Of a stretch of DNA of 64,000 nt, positions 9,992 through 21,732 are shown piece after piece. The DNA is taken from positions 62,001-126,000 of the forward strand of contig NZ_JABJQZ010000004.1 in the NCBI RefSeq assembly GCF_013155335.1. Reading direction: 5' to 3'. The notes under the pieces were generated by a model that saw only the letters and a list, made by a program, of their open reading frames with translations, did not search any database and had not been told where the DNA came from. Within the stretch, counting starts at the first letter, position 1; each line of letters begins with the position of its first letter. The DNA comes from Nocardioides sp. zg-1230. GTDB taxonomy: Bacteria; Actinomycetota; Actinomycetes; Propionibacteriales; Nocardioidaceae. Position numbers and translations under genes: made by a program.

Positions 9992-11095
9992 ATGAAGGTC
10001 GTCGCCGCCATGTCGGGCGGGGTGGACTCCGCCGTCGCCGCCGCGCGCGCCGTCGAGGCCGGGCACGACGTGACCGGCGTGCACCTTGCGCTGAGCCGCA
10101 ACCCGGCGTCGTACCGCTCCGGGGCGCGGGGGTGCTGCACGATCGAGGACAGCAACGACGCGCGCCGCGCGGCCGACGTCATCGGCATCCCGTTCTACGT
10201 CTGGGACCTCTCCGACCGCTTCCACGAGGACGTCGTGGAGGACTTCATGGACGAGTACGCCGCCGGGCGCACGCCCAACCCGTGCCTGCGGTGCAACGAG
10301 AAGATCAAGTTCGCCGCCGTTCTCGACCGGGCCCTCGCGCTCGGCTTCGACGCGGTCGCGACCGGGCACTACGCGCAGCTGCGCACCGGGGCCGACGGCC
10401 TCATCGAGATGCACCGCGCCACCGACCACGCCAAGGACCAGTCCTACGTCCTCGGCGTCCTCGACCAGGAGCAGCTGCGACACTCGCTCTTCCCTCTCGG
10501 TGACACCGACAAGCCGACCGTGCGCCGCGAGGCCGAGGCACGCGGCCTGCTGGTGGCCGACAAGCCCGACTCGCACGACATCTGCTTCGTCGCCGACGGC
10601 GACAACGCCGGCTGGCTGCGCGAGAAGCTCGGCGACCGCGCTCCCAACCACGGCGGGGACATCGTCGACGCGACGACGGGGGAGACGGTCGGCAGCCACA
10701 CCGGCACCTACGGCTTCACCATCGGTCAGCGCCGCGGCCTCCGGCTCGGCGTGCCCGCGGCCGACGGCAAGCCGCGGTTCGTGCTCGACATCGAGCCGGT
10801 CAGCGGCACCGTCACCGTCGGTCCGCGCGAGCGCCTGGCAGTGGACCACGTGGCCGGGGTGCGCCCGCGCTGGTGCGGCACGGTCCCGGAGCGGGTCGAG
10901 GGCACCGTGCAGCTGCGTGCTCACGGCGCCGAGCACCGGGCGGTCGTCGTCGTCTCCGGCGACCGCGTGGAGATCGACCTCCTCGACCCGGCCGAGGGCA
11001 TCGCGCCCGGTCAGGCCGCGGTGATCTACGACGGCACCCGCGTCGTCGGCTCAGCCACCATCGCCTCCACGCGTGCGGTCGGGGCCCCCGCATGA
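9992..11095 (+). CDS. mnmA: tRNA-specific 2-thiouridylase MnmA
   Basis: Thiolates U34 of tRNAs for Lys, Glu and Gln. The 367-residue protein has the ATP-binding PP-loop SGGVDS near residue 9, the catalytic cysteine in NPCLRCN and the second cysteine in DSHDICFV. An extra segment near residue 45 ([17 protein letters not shown]) is usual in actinobacterial forms. It overlaps the next gene by ATGA at 11092. Confidence 0.96.
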   Translation: MKVVAAMSGGVDSAVAAARAVEAGHDVTGVHLALSRNPASYRSGARGCCTIEDSNDARRAADVIGIPFYVWDLSDRFHEDVVEDFMDEYAAGRTPNPCLRCNEKIKFAAVLDRALALGFDAVATGHYAQLRTGADGLIEMHRATDHAKDQSYVLGVLDQEQLRHSLFPLGDTDKPTVRREAEARGLLVADKPDSHDICFVADGDNAGWLREKLGDRAPNHGGDIVDATTGETVGSHTGTYGFTIGQRRGLRLGVPAADGKPRFVLDIEPVSGTVTVGPRERLAVDHVAGVRPRWCGTVPERVEGTVQLRAHGAEHRAVVVVSGDRVEIDLLDPAEGIAPGQAAVIYDGTRVVGSATIASTRAVGAPA

Positions 11096-12081
11096 CGCGT
11101 GCCACCGGCGTCGGCTCGATGCCCGGAGACTCCGACCGCGCCCACGCAGAGGCGACCCGCCTCGTCCTGGGCGAGCTGCCCGACCTGCCGCACGTGCCGG
11201 AGGTGCCGGGCCGCGGTGTCACGGCCGCGATGACCGGGCGCGGTCTTGCGGTCGTCGAGGGCCTCGGTGCCGACCTGCAGCCCGCCGGGTGGCGGCTCAC
11301 CGACGCCAGTGGGATCGACCACCGTCGTGCGCGCTCGCTGCTCGCGCAGGACCTCGACACGGTCGAGGAGCTGGCCCAGGACTACGAGGGGGCGTTCAAG
11401 ACCCAGGTCATCGGACCGTGGACGCTGGCGGCGACGGTCGAGAAGCCGCGAGGTGACAAGGTGCTCGCCGACCACGGCGCGCGCCGGGAGCTCGCCCAGG
11501 CCCTCGCCGAGGGCGTGCGCACCCACCTCGCCGACCTGCGTCGGCGGATCCGCGGTGCCGACCGCTGGATCGTGCAGCTCGACGAGCCGGCGCTGGCCGC
11601 GGTCGTGGCCGGGCAGGTGCCGACCGCCAGCGGCTACGGCCGGCACCGCAGCGTCGACCTCCCCGAGGCCGCGGCGCACCTGGAGTGGGTGGTCTCCGCC
11701 ATCGCTGACGGCGGCGGCGAGGCGTGGGTGCACTCGTGCGCCCCGCAGACGCCGTGGTCGCTCGTCGCGGGGACCGGGGTGCACGGGCTCTCCGCCGACC
11801 TCGACATGCTCGGCCCGGCCGACCTCGACACCTTTGCGGAGGCGCTGGAGTCGGGCCGCACCGCCGCGCTCGGCGTCGTACCGTCCACCGCGCCGGCCGG
11901 CGACGCCTCCGACGTGCGCACCACGGAGCGGGTGCAGCGCTGGCTCGACATGCTCGGCCTGGATCCCGACGGCGTCGGTGACCAGCTGGTCATCACGCCG
12001 ACCTGCGGCCTCGCCGGGGCGACGGCGGACTGGGCGGGTCGGGCCGTACGCCTCTCGGCGAGCGTGGCGCGCAACCTCTGA
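11092..12081 (+). CDS. Short MetE-like (cobalamin-independent methionine synthase C-terminal) protein
   Basis: A 329-residue protein related to the catalytic C-terminal barrel of MetE but lacking its N-terminal half. Zinc-ligand positions are recognisable: H214 and C216 in WVHSC, and C305 in PTCGLAG. The third MetE ligand (Glu665 in E. coli) aligns by spacing with D236 in LSADLDML. The family has a conserved place near mnmA and ligA in Actinobacteria, as I recall it for Rv3015c of Mycobacterium tuberculosis. Its reaction is not established; a folate- or corrinoid-dependent methyl transfer is possible. Start ATG overlaps the mnmA stop. Confidence 0.8.
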   Translation: MTRATGVGSMPGDSDRAHAEATRLVLGELPDLPHVPEVPGRGVTAAMTGRGLAVVEGLGADLQPAGWRLTDASGIDHRRARSLLAQDLDTVEELAQDYEGAFKTQVIGPWTLAATVEKPRGDKVLADHGARRELAQALAEGVRTHLADLRRRIRGADRWIVQLDEPALAAVVAGQVPTASGYGRHRSVDLPEAAAHLEWVVSAIADGGGEAWVHSCAPQTPWSLVAGTGVHGLSADLDMLGPADLDTFAEALESGRTAALGVVPSTAPAGDASDVRTTERVQRWLDMLGLDPDGVGDQLVITPTCGLAGATADWAGRAVRLSASVARNL

Positions 12082-12110
12082 CCGGCCAGCGGCCGGTTAG
12101 AGGCCGGTCA
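12079..12110. terminator. Bidirectional hairpin between convergent genes
   Basis: ACCGGCC (12081-12087), a 3-base loop and GGCCGGT (12091-12097) form a perfect stem; another GGCCGGTCA follows at 12102 and could pair instead with TGACCGGCC at 12079. No long T run is present. Confidence 0.45.
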
Positions 12111-12746
12111 GCGCTCGGCGCGCGGGACCCGGGCGGCGAGCACCTCGAGTACGGAGGTCAGCGCGACGTCGTGCCAGCGCCGGGACCCGGCCAGCATGTA
12201 GTGGCCGAGGCCGCCCATGTCGTGGAGCTCGACGCTGTCGGCGACGCTGCGCGCACGGTCGACGTAGCGGGTGGTCTCGCGGAACGACGTGATGCGGTCG
12301 CGGCGCCCGTGGGCGGCCCGGAGCGCGCGACCCGCCAGGGTGGCGACGGGGTCGTCGGCCGACCACCACGGGGCCAGACCGACCACCCCTACGACCGACG
12401 GGTCGTCGGCCGCGTGCACCGCCACCCGGGCACCCATCGAGTGTCCCAGGAGCACGACGGGCACGTCGCCGTGCGCGGACCGAAGCTCCTCGAGCGCCCA
12501 CCGGGCGTCGGCCACCGGGCCGGCGCCGCCGTTCCACCCGCGCACCCGGTAGCGCGCCAGCCACACGCCGACGCCCGCCTCGTGCGCCTGGGGCGTGATC
12601 GCACGCTGCAGCCACGCGGCCCGGCGCCACGACGCGCTGGTCGTGCCGATGACCCGGTCCGACCGGGGCTTGCCCCCGTGGAGGACCAGGACCATCGCAC
12701 GCGGCTCGCCCGGGACGTCGGCCGTCGTCAGGAGGGGATCGCTCAC
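12108..12746 (-). CDS. Alpha/beta hydrolase
   Basis: A 212-residue protein with the nucleophile elbow GHSMG and a glycine-rich oxyanion strand (VLVLHGG) near the N-terminus. The histidine may be in GGLGHYMLAG. There is no signal peptide, so it is cytoplasmic. The substrate is not apparent. It is the last gene of a minus-strand unit with tetR and the MFS exporter; the GTG start at 12746 has a clear AAGGAGGG upstream. Confidence 0.8.
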   Translation of the reverse strand: MSDPLLTTADVPGEPRAMVLVLHGGKPRSDRVIGTTSASWRRAAWLQRAITPQAHEAGVGVWLARYRVRGWNGGAGPVADARWALEELRSAHGDVPVVLLGHSMGARVAVHAADDPSVVGVVGLAPWWSADDPVATLAGRALRAAHGRRDRITSFRETTRYVDRARSVADSVELHDMGGLGHYMLAGSRRWHDVALTSVLEVLAARVPRAER

Positions 12747-12801
12747 AACCCTCCTTCGAGGCGGCGGCGACGTCGGATGGGCGATCGGGCCGGACGCCCG
12801 A

Positions 12802-14421
12802 TCAGTGGACCCCGACCCCTTCCGGCGCGGACTCCGACGCCAGCTCCTCGTGCTTGACGTCGAGGAACAGCCAGACGAGCACCGAGGCGGCGATCATCAT
12901 CAGCGAGCCGACGAAGAAGGCCATCGTGGCGCCCTCGGTGAACGAGCCGAGCGAGGCCAGCTGGCCGACAGCCGCCTGGTCGAGCTGCGGTGCGGCTGCC
13001 GCGATCGAGGGCGCGATCTCGTCGGCCCGTGTCTGTGCGAAGTGCAGCGACACCGTGCTGAGCGTCGCAAGCCCCAGCGCGCCGCCCACCTGCTGCATCG
13101 TGTTGAGCACGCCCGAGCCGATGCCGGTGTCCTGCGCACGCAAGTGGTGCACGGCGACGAGGGTGAGGGGGACGAAGTTGAGCCCCATGCCGAAGGCCAT
13201 CAGCACGACGAACGGCAGGATCTGGGTCCAGTAGCTGACGCCGTCACCGAGGGCGACGCCCTGCCCGCCCAGGGCGGTCGGCATCGAGGCGAGGATGGAT
13301 GCCGGGTCCTCCGGGACGGTGATCCGGCTGAAGCCGTAGAGCGCGACCGCCGAGAGCAGCGTGCCGACCCCGGACAGGAAGCGCGGGTCGACGTGGCTGA
13401 TCAACCGGGAGGCGGCGGTGGCCGAGATGATCATCGCGATCGAGAACGGCAGGAACGCCACGCCGGTGGTGAGCGGGGAGTAGCCCACGACGAGCTGGAT
13501 GAAGAGCGAGAGGAAGAAGAACATCGCGAACATCGCCGCCGGCACGATCATCATCACGGCGAAGGCGGTCGCACGGTTCTTGCTGCGGAAGATGCGGAAG
13601 GGCATCAGCGGGTGCTCGGCACGGGACTCCACGAGCAGGAAGATGCCGAGGAGCGCCACGCCGATGACGAGGCTGGCGACCGTGGTGGTGTCGCCCCAGC
13701 CATAGCGCTCGTCGCCCGCGCGGGACAGGCCGTAGACGATCGCGAGGAGGGCACCGGTGCCGGTGATCGCGCCCGGGATGTCGAGCCACCCGGTGTGGCG
13801 CTCGGACTCGTCGAAGAAGCGCGGGGCGAAGAAGGCCGCGGCCAGCCCGATGGGGACGACGATGAGGAACGTGTAGCGCCAGCCCTCGAGGCCGAGGATC
13901 GGGTCGAGCCCGGTCAGCCAGCCGCCGAGGATCAGCCCCACGGCCGCACCGACGCCCGCCATGGCGGCGTACACCGCGAAGGCGCGGTTGCGCTCGCGCC
14001 CGGCCGGGAACGTGGTGGTGATGAGGGCGAGCGCGGCCGGCGAGGCCAGGGCGGCGCCGAGGCCCTGGAGGCCGCGGGCGCCGAGCAGCATGACCTCGTT
14101 CTGGGCGAAGCCGCCGACGAGCGAGGCGAAGGCGAACAGCAGCACGCCGACCATGAAGATGCGACGGCGGCCGTAGAGGTCGGCGAGGCGGCCCCCGAGC
14201 AGCAGGAAGCCGCCGAAGGTCAGGGCGTAGCCCGTGACGATCCACTGCAGGTTGGCCTGGTCGATGTCGAGGTCCGTGCCGATGTAGGGAAGGGCGATGT
14301 TGGCGATGGTGCTGTCGAGCACCACCATCAGCTGCGCGAGCGAGATGAGCACGAGCGCCCAGCGCAAGCGCTTGTGCTGCTCGGGGGTCACCTCGTCGGC
14401 AACCAGCGTGCTGTCGGTCAT
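12802..14421 (-). CDS. MFS drug exporter, DHA2 (EmrB/QacA) family
   Basis: A 539-residue membrane protein with about 14 predicted helices. It has the GGRLADLYGRRR loop between helices 2 and 3 typical of MFS proton antiporters, and a helix-5 segment similar to antiporter motif C (GVGAAVGLILGGWLTG). It lies 75 bases behind a tetR gene in the same direction, so it is probably induced by the compound it exports. The ribosome binding site is GAAGGA before ATG 14421. Confidence 0.9.
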   Translation of the reverse strand: MTDSTLVADEVTPEQHKRLRWALVLISLAQLMVVLDSTIANIALPYIGTDLDIDQANLQWIVTGYALTFGGFLLLGGRLADLYGRRRIFMVGVLLFAFASLVGGFAQNEVMLLGARGLQGLGAALASPAALALITTTFPAGRERNRAFAVYAAMAGVGAAVGLILGGWLTGLDPILGLEGWRYTFLIVVPIGLAAAFFAPRFFDESERHTGWLDIPGAITGTGALLAIVYGLSRAGDERYGWGDTTTVASLVIGVALLGIFLLVESRAEHPLMPFRIFRSKNRATAFAVMMIVPAAMFAMFFFLSLFIQLVVGYSPLTTGVAFLPFSIAMIISATAASRLISHVDPRFLSGVGTLLSAVALYGFSRITVPEDPASILASMPTALGGQGVALGDGVSYWTQILPFVVLMAFGMGLNFVPLTLVAVHHLRAQDTGIGSGVLNTMQQVGGALGLATLSTVSLHFAQTRADEIAPSIAAAAPQLDQAAVGQLASLGSFTEGATMAFFVGSLMMIAASVLVWLFLDVKHEELASESAPEGVGVH

Positions 14422-14496
14422 GGAGCGTCCTTCGTGGATGGTGGTGCAGGTCGAGTGGAGCAGAGGGGTCCGACAGCGGTCGCCGGACGTGGTGGG

Positions 14497-15105
14497 TCAG
14501 CCGGTGGGGGAGGCGGGTCCGTGGAGCGCCGCCGGGAGGATGACCTCGTCGAGCACCCGTCCGACGAGCTCGGGGGTGACGGGGTCGCCGAGCAGGAAGG
14601 CCCGGTGCAGCACGATGCCGGCGAGCGAGGGGCCGAGGATCGTGAGGTCCGCGTCGGGGTGGACCTCGCCCCGCTCGCGGGCCCGCTCGTAGATGCCCCG
14701 GGAGGCCGCGATCTTGGGCGCGATGAAATCGCGGCGGTAGATCTCGGCGAACTCCGGGTCGCGGCCCATCGCGGTGACGACCGCGGCGAGCACCGCCTGG
14801 GCCCGCGGGTCGCTGATGCCTCCGCTGCCGCAGTAGGCCGCGAGCAGGTCGCCGCGGAGGGTGCCGGTGTCGGGGGCGGTCGCGGTGGTGGTGTGGTGCT
14901 GGGTGACCGCGGCGACGACGAGCTCGGGCTTGCCCCGCCAGCGTCGGTACAGGGTGGCCTTGGACGCCTTCGCCCTGGCGGCGACGGCATCCATGGTGAG
15001 CAGGTCGTAGCCGACGTCGGCGAGCACCTCGAGGGTCGCGTCGAGGATCTCCAGCTCGCGCTCGCCCGCCACGCGGGGTCGGGTGCCGGTCTCGGTCGGG
15101 GTCAC
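14497..15105 (-). CDS. TetR-family transcriptional regulator
   Basis: A 202-residue repressor. The N-terminal helix-turn-helix includes ILDATLEVLADVGYDLLTMD and AKASKATLYRRWRGKPELV; the C-terminal region is a TetR-type ligand-binding domain. It starts with GTG at 15105 after GAGGAG. Two palindromes in the upstream gap are candidate operators; they would govern its own operon with the MFS exporter and may also affect ligA, which is divergent. Confidence 0.92.
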   Translation of the reverse strand: MTPTETGTRPRVAGERELEILDATLEVLADVGYDLLTMDAVAARAKASKATLYRRWRGKPELVVAAVTQHHTTTATAPDTGTLRGDLLAAYCGSGGISDPRAQAVLAAVVTAMGRDPEFAEIYRRDFIAPKIAASRGIYERARERGEVHPDADLTILGPSLAGIVLHRAFLLGDPVTPELVGRVLDEVILPAALHGPASPTG

Positions 15106-15133
15106 GCCTGCTCCTCGGTCCTGCGGTCATGAT

Positions 15134-15154
15134 GAAACGGAACGGTTTCGTTCC
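15134..15154. promoter_or_regulatory. Candidate TetR operator 1
   Basis: Two overlapping perfect inverted repeats: GAAAC-N6-GTTTC (15134-15149) and GGAACG-N4-CGTTCC (15139-15154). They lie just upstream of the tetR start. Confidence 0.65.
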
Positions 15155-15169
15155 ACAACGTCAGGGTAG

Positions 15170-17392
<2,223 letters not shown>

Positions 17393-17471
17393 GGTGACAA
17401 CTTTCGACCGGACCGCGGTGTCCCACCCAACGAGGTGCCGTCTCGGGCGCCCACAGCGAAAGGTCGTCACC

Positions 17472-18725
17472 ATGTCACGCAGGGCTCGCCGGCTGGTCCC
17501 CACGCTCGCACTGGTCGCGCTCGTGACCACGCCGCTCGTCGTCCTCGGGGGCCCCGCCGGGGCCACGCCACCGAGCTGTGCCGGCCTCAAGGCCACGATC
17601 GTCGGCAACGCCCGGGCGAACTCGATCACCGGCACGCCCCAGCGCGACGTGGTCCTCGCCCGGGGCGGCAACGACACCATCCGCGGCCTCGGCGGCAACG
17701 ACGTGATCTGCGGCGGTGACGGCGCCGACACGATCCTCGGCGGCGAGGGCAACGACCGCCTCTACGGCGAGACCGACCTCGTGCGGCTCGACCAGTTCGG
17801 CCGGGTCGTGAAGAAGGGCGACACCCTCTCCGGCGGCACCGGCGACGACACGATCGACCTCGGCTACGACCCGCGCCCGGCCAGCGAGGGCACCGCCGTG
17901 CGTCTCGACGGCGTCACCTACGTCAACGCCGTGGCCCCGGTGGTGGTGGACTTCCGCGCCGCAGCGACCGTCCCGATCGCCGCCGACGGCAGCGACACCG
18001 TCACCGGGTTCAACGGCGGCATCCGCCTCGTCGGCTCGCCCTTCGGCGACACCGTCAAGGGCACCAACTCCGCCGACGTCATCGCTGCGCGCGGTGGCGA
18101 CGACACGATCTTCGGCCGGGGCGGCGACGACACGATCGTCGCGGACACCTCTGGCGCTCTCGGCAACGACCGGCTCTACGGCGACGCGGGCGACGACACC
18201 CTGACCGGCAGCCTCGGCTCCGACATCTTCGTCGGCGGGAGCGGCGCCGACACGTTGGGCTCGACCTCGGAGCTCCACCAGGAGTTCCGCGGCGGCAGCG
18301 GCGTCGACACCGTCACCTTCCCGATCCCCGCCGAGTCCGGCTTCTCCGCCCGGGGTCACGGCGGCCAGGACAAGCTCCGCCTGCTTCCCAACTCCAACCC
18401 GGCGATCAAGCCCACCCTGCGCCTCGACCAGACGAGGAGGACGACGGTCCGCGACCTCCCCTTCACCATCGAGGGGAAGATCAACGGCTTCAGCGACATC
18501 GTGCTCCCGGCCCGGACGCTGTCGATCTTCAAGGGCAGCAACGACTCCGAGGTCATCACCGCCCACCCCGACTACCGCGCGATGATCTACGGCCGCGGCG
18601 GGGCCGACGTGATGACCGGCTCGAGCCAGCCCGACCGGCTCGACGGTGGTCTCGGCTTCGACATCGCCCGCGGTCGTGGCGGCAACGACACCTGCAAGGC
18701 GGCCGAGAAGCGATCCAGCTGCTGA
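17472..18725 (+). CDS. Secreted calcium-binding RTX-repeat protein
   Basis: A 417-residue exported protein. The signal peptide is MSRRARRLVPTLALVALV..., with cleavage probable near GGPAGA. The mature part carries three blocks of RTX nonapeptides of the GGxGxDxI type: around residues 60-100 (GGNDTIRGLGGNDVICGGDG), 210-260 and at the C-terminus (GGADVMTG ... GGNDTC). These form calcium-binding beta-rolls. No catalytic domain is recognisable between them. It has two terminal cysteines likely to be paired. The role may be structural or adhesive. ATG 17472 follows AAAGG; an in-frame ATG at 17394 would bury the signal peptide. Confidence 0.8.
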   Translation: MSRRARRLVPTLALVALVTTPLVVLGGPAGATPPSCAGLKATIVGNARANSITGTPQRDVVLARGGNDTIRGLGGNDVICGGDGADTILGGEGNDRLYGETDLVRLDQFGRVVKKGDTLSGGTGDDTIDLGYDPRPASEGTAVRLDGVTYVNAVAPVVVDFRAAATVPIAADGSDTVTGFNGGIRLVGSPFGDTVKGTNSADVIAARGGDDTIFGRGGDDTIVADTSGALGNDRLYGDAGDDTLTGSLGSDIFVGGSGADTLGSTSELHQEFRGGSGVDTVTFPIPAESGFSARGHGGQDKLRLLPNSNPAIKPTLRLDQTRRTTVRDLPFTIEGKINGFSDIVLPARTLSIFKGSNDSEVITAHPDYRAMIYGRGGADVMTGSSQPDRLDGGLGFDIARGRGGNDTCKAAEKRSSC

Positions 18726-18783
18726 GCTCCCCACCCAGCGCGTCTGCTTCCCCCGTGACCGCGGACGGGGGCACCATGCCTCC

Positions 18784-21018
18784 ATGGCGCGCACCAGCAG
18801 GCTGCTCGTGCTCGCAGTGGCCTGGGCGGTGCCGGTCTGCTGGACCGTCCTCGCGCTGCTGGCCGGCCCGTCCGACGGCACCAGCCTCTCCTCGAGGCTC
18901 GTGCCGTCGGCGGACTCCGGCTGGGGTGACACCGTGCGGGTCGCGACCACCTACGGGGAGACCCCGCTCCGGCCGGGCGACGAGGTGCAGGCCGTCGACG
19001 GGCGCTCCCCGGCACAGTGGGTCGCCGACGCGGACGGCGTACGGCGGCAAGTGGGCGACATCGTGCGCTACGAGGTACGCCGCACCGGTGCCGGCCTCGA
19101 CCTGATCCAGCAGGTCGACGTCACGCTGCACCGCTACCCGTTCGCCGCGGCCGCGCGGAGCGCCCCGCACGTGGTCCTCCTGCCGGTCCTGCTGCTCGCG
19201 GTGGGGTCACTGGTCTTCTGGACCAGGCCGTCAGCCGCTGCCGCCCGGGCGTTCCTGGTGGCGACCGCGCTGCTGCCGGCCGCGACCACGTCCACCCCGC
19301 TCGGACTCGGGGTCATCGACCTCGCCGGCGCCCGCGGCGCCTGGCCCCAGCTCGTGGGCGAGGCGGTGGCCGCCGTCGGGTTGGTGGCCCTCCTGCTCTC
19401 GGTCGCGCTCCTGACCCGAGCGGCCGCCCGCGACCGGTGGGTGACCATCGCGCTCCTGGCCGTGCCTGTGCTGGCGTACGCCGTCTGGCTGGGCGTGCGC
19501 CTCGGGAGTGCGGGCTCGGCCCTGGAGCGGCTGTCGCTGTGGGCGACCGTCTTCGCGCCCGTCCTGTGGGCCGCCGTCCCGGTCCTGCTCGTGGTCGCCA
19601 CCCTCGCGTACCTGAGGGCTCGGGACCGGACCGACGTGCTCGCCACCCGGCTCGCGCTCCTCGGTGTCGGTGCCGGCGTCGCTGCCTGGCTCGTCCTCGG
19701 CCCGGCACCTGCCCTGCTCACCGGTGCGCCGCTCCTGCGCCAGGACCTGCTCGTCCTGCTCGGAGGAGCGCTCGCCCTGGCCGGCATCGCGGCCGCCGCC
19801 GGCCACTACCACCTCGCCGAGATCGAGCCGCGGGTCCGCCGCGGGCTCGTGCAGGCCCTCGTGTTGGTGGTCGTCGCAGCCGCCTTCGTCGGCATGGTGC
19901 GGGCGGTGGACGCCGCGGCGGACATCTCCGTCGGCTCGATGCTGGCCGGCGGCCTGCTGGCGCTGCTGCTGCTGCCGGCTGCCGTCGCGGTGCAGCGGAC
20001 GGTGCGACGGGTGGTCTACGGCGACCGCGAGTTCCCGCACCGGGTCGTCTCGGACCTGCGCCGGCTCGACGCGCTGACCGCACCGGAGGACGCGCTGCGG
20101 GAGGCCCTCGAGCTGCTCGCGCGCCGCCTCCACCTCTCGTTCGCGGCCGTCGACGTGCTGGCCACGCCCACCTCCGGTCCGGTCGCGGCGTCCATCGGCG
20201 CTCCCCTCGGCACGCCCGCCACTGTCGACCTGTCCGTCGGGGGCACGACCGTGGGCCGCCTCCGGCTCGAGGTGGACGCAGGCCACGACCCCTTCGGGCC
20301 CGGCGACCGGCGGTTGCTGGAGGACGTGGGCACCCAGGTGGGCGCGCTGGTCCAGGCGGTCACGGCCAACCGTGAGCTCCAGGTGTCCCGGCAGCGGCTG
20401 GTCGCCGCCCGGGAGGAGGAGCGACGCAGGCTCAGGCGCGACCTGCACGACGGCCTCGGGCCGTCGCTCGCCTCGCTCGCGATGCGCCTCGAGGCCGCCA
20501 CGGACCTCATCGAGGACGACCCCGAGCAGGCGGCCGACCTCGTCGGGCGGCTCTCCGACCAGGCCCGCGAGGGCATCGGCGAGGTGCGGCGGCTGGTGGA
20601 GGGCCTTCGTCCGCCTGCGCTGGACCAGCTCGGCCTGGTCTCGGCACTGCGGCACCGGGCGGCCGAGCACGGCGCCGGGGTGGGCACGGTGCCGTGGACG
20701 GTCGAGGCCGCCGACGACATCGAGCCGCTCCCGGCGGCGGTGGAGGTCGCGGCCTACCGCATCGTCGTCGAGGCCGTCACCAACGCGCAGCGCCACAGCG
20801 GCGCCGACCGGTGCGTCGTACGCCTGTCCCGCGACGCCGGCGACCTGCGCATCGAGGTTTCCGACACGGGGTCGGGACTGGCAGCAGACCGCCGTCCGGG
20901 TGTAGGCCTGTCCTCGATGCGGGAGCGGGCCGAGGAGCTCGGAGGCACGTTCGAGGCCGGCGACCGCCCCGGTGGCGGCACGGTGGTCCGGGTGCGGCTG
21001 CCGCTGCAGCAGGGTTGA
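18784..21018 (+). CDS. NarL-type sensor histidine kinase with ~10 membrane helices
   Basis: A 744-residue sensor. After the first helix comes an extracytoplasmic stretch with a PDZ-like core (RPGDEVQAVDGRSPAQW). About nine further helices fill residues ~120-400. A GAF-like domain follows (~430-530), then the HisKA_3 dimerisation domain with phospho-acceptor H555 in REEERRRLRRDLHDGLGPS. The ATPase domain ends with GVGLSSMRERAEELGGTF. The response regulator starts 43 bases later. The signal is unknown. The ATG at 18784 is chosen over upstream codons inside the previous gene. Confidence 0.9.
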   Translation: MARTSRLLVLAVAWAVPVCWTVLALLAGPSDGTSLSSRLVPSADSGWGDTVRVATTYGETPLRPGDEVQAVDGRSPAQWVADADGVRRQVGDIVRYEVRRTGAGLDLIQQVDVTLHRYPFAAAARSAPHVVLLPVLLLAVGSLVFWTRPSAAAARAFLVATALLPAATTSTPLGLGVIDLAGARGAWPQLVGEAVAAVGLVALLLSVALLTRAAARDRWVTIALLAVPVLAYAVWLGVRLGSAGSALERLSLWATVFAPVLWAAVPVLLVVATLAYLRARDRTDVLATRLALLGVGAGVAAWLVLGPAPALLTGAPLLRQDLLVLLGGALALAGIAAAAGHYHLAEIEPRVRRGLVQALVLVVVAAAFVGMVRAVDAAADISVGSMLAGGLLALLLLPAAVAVQRTVRRVVYGDREFPHRVVSDLRRLDALTAPEDALREALELLARRLHLSFAAVDVLATPTSGPVAASIGAPLGTPATVDLSVGGTTVGRLRLEVDAGHDPFGPGDRRLLEDVGTQVGALVQAVTANRELQVSRQRLVAAREEERRRLRRDLHDGLGPSLASLAMRLEAATDLIEDDPEQAADLVGRLSDQAREGIGEVRRLVEGLRPPALDQLGLVSALRHRAAEHGAGVGTVPWTVEAADDIEPLPAAVEVAAYRIVVEAVTNAQRHSGADRCVVRLSRDAGDLRIEVSDTGSGLAADRRPGVGLSSMRERAEELGGTFEAGDRPGGGTVVRVRLPLQQG

Positions 21019-21061
21019 CTCCGGCAGGGTCGAGGAGTCCGAGGACAGTCAGGAGGAGCCG

Positions 21062-21706
21062 ATGGACGGCTACCGGGTGTTGATCGCCGACGACCACGAC
21101 GAGTTCCGGCGTGGGCTGGAGGCCCTGCTCGCCGCGACGCCCGACGTGGAGGTGGTGGGCACGGCCTCGGACGGCGCGATGGCGATCGCGCTGGCGCTCG
21201 ACCTCCAGCCGGACGTGGTGCTCATGGACCTGCACATGCCGCGGGTCAACGGCATCGACGCCACCGCGCAGATCGTCGGCTCGTCCCCCCACATCGGCGT
21301 GCTCGTGCTGACGATGATGGAGGACGAGGAGTCGGTGTTCGCCGCCGTGCGCGCAGGCGCCCGCGGCTACCTCCTCAAGGGCGCGCGGCGCGGTGAGATC
21401 ACCCGGGCGGTGCAGGCCGTCGGCGCGGGCGAGGTGATCTTCGGGCCCGGCATCGCCGACCGGGTGATGGCGTACTTCGCCGGCGCCCGCAGCCGGCCGG
21501 TCGCCGACGCCTTCCCCGACCTCACCGAGCGTGAGCGGGTCGTGCTCGGACTCATCGCCGAGGGCAAGGAGAACGGCGAGATCGCCCGGCAGCTGGGCCT
21601 GTCGATCAAGACCGTGCGCAACCACGCGAGCAACATCTTCACCAAGCTGCAGGTGGCCCACCGGGCGCAGGCGATCGTCAAGGCCCGGGAGGCGGGGCTG
21701 GGCTGA
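21062..21706 (+). CDS. NarL/LuxR-family response regulator
   Basis: A 214-residue transcription factor. The receiver domain has the acidic pocket D10-D11 and phospho-acceptor D56 in LMDLHMP. The C-terminal LuxR helix-turn-helix is LTERERVVLGLIAEGKENGE and following residues. It is the cognate partner of the kinase just upstream, and AGGAGGAG precedes the ATG at 21062. Targets are unknown; the convergent LCP gene cannot share its promoter. Confidence 0.93.
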   Translation: MDGYRVLIADDHDEFRRGLEALLAATPDVEVVGTASDGAMAIALALDLQPDVVLMDLHMPRVNGIDATAQIVGSSPHIGVLVLTMMEDEESVFAAVRAGARGYLLKGARRGEITRAVQAVGAGEVIFGPGIADRVMAYFAGARSRPVADAFPDLTERERVVLGLIAEGKENGEIARQLGLSIKTVRNHASNIFTKLQVAHRAQAIVKAREAGLG

Positions 21707-21710
21707 GGCG

Positions 21711-21732
21711 GGGCTGAGTGGCGGATCAGCCC
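21711..21732. terminator. Bidirectional hairpin between response regulator and LCP gene
   Basis: GGGCTGA (21711-21717), an 8-base loop and TCAGCCC (21726-21732). It overlaps the stop of the LCP gene on the minus strand and lies just after the response regulator. Confidence 0.45.

Noticed and set aside
8489..10936. A minus-strand open frame of 815 codons opposite the cysteine desulfurase and mnmA
   Set aside because: Same artefact; composition is biased and the plus-strand genes are unambiguous.
12595..15132. Plus-strand frame of 845 codons across the tetR/MFS region
   Set aside because: Low-complexity shadow of the MFS and tetR genes, which have clear motifs on the minus strand.
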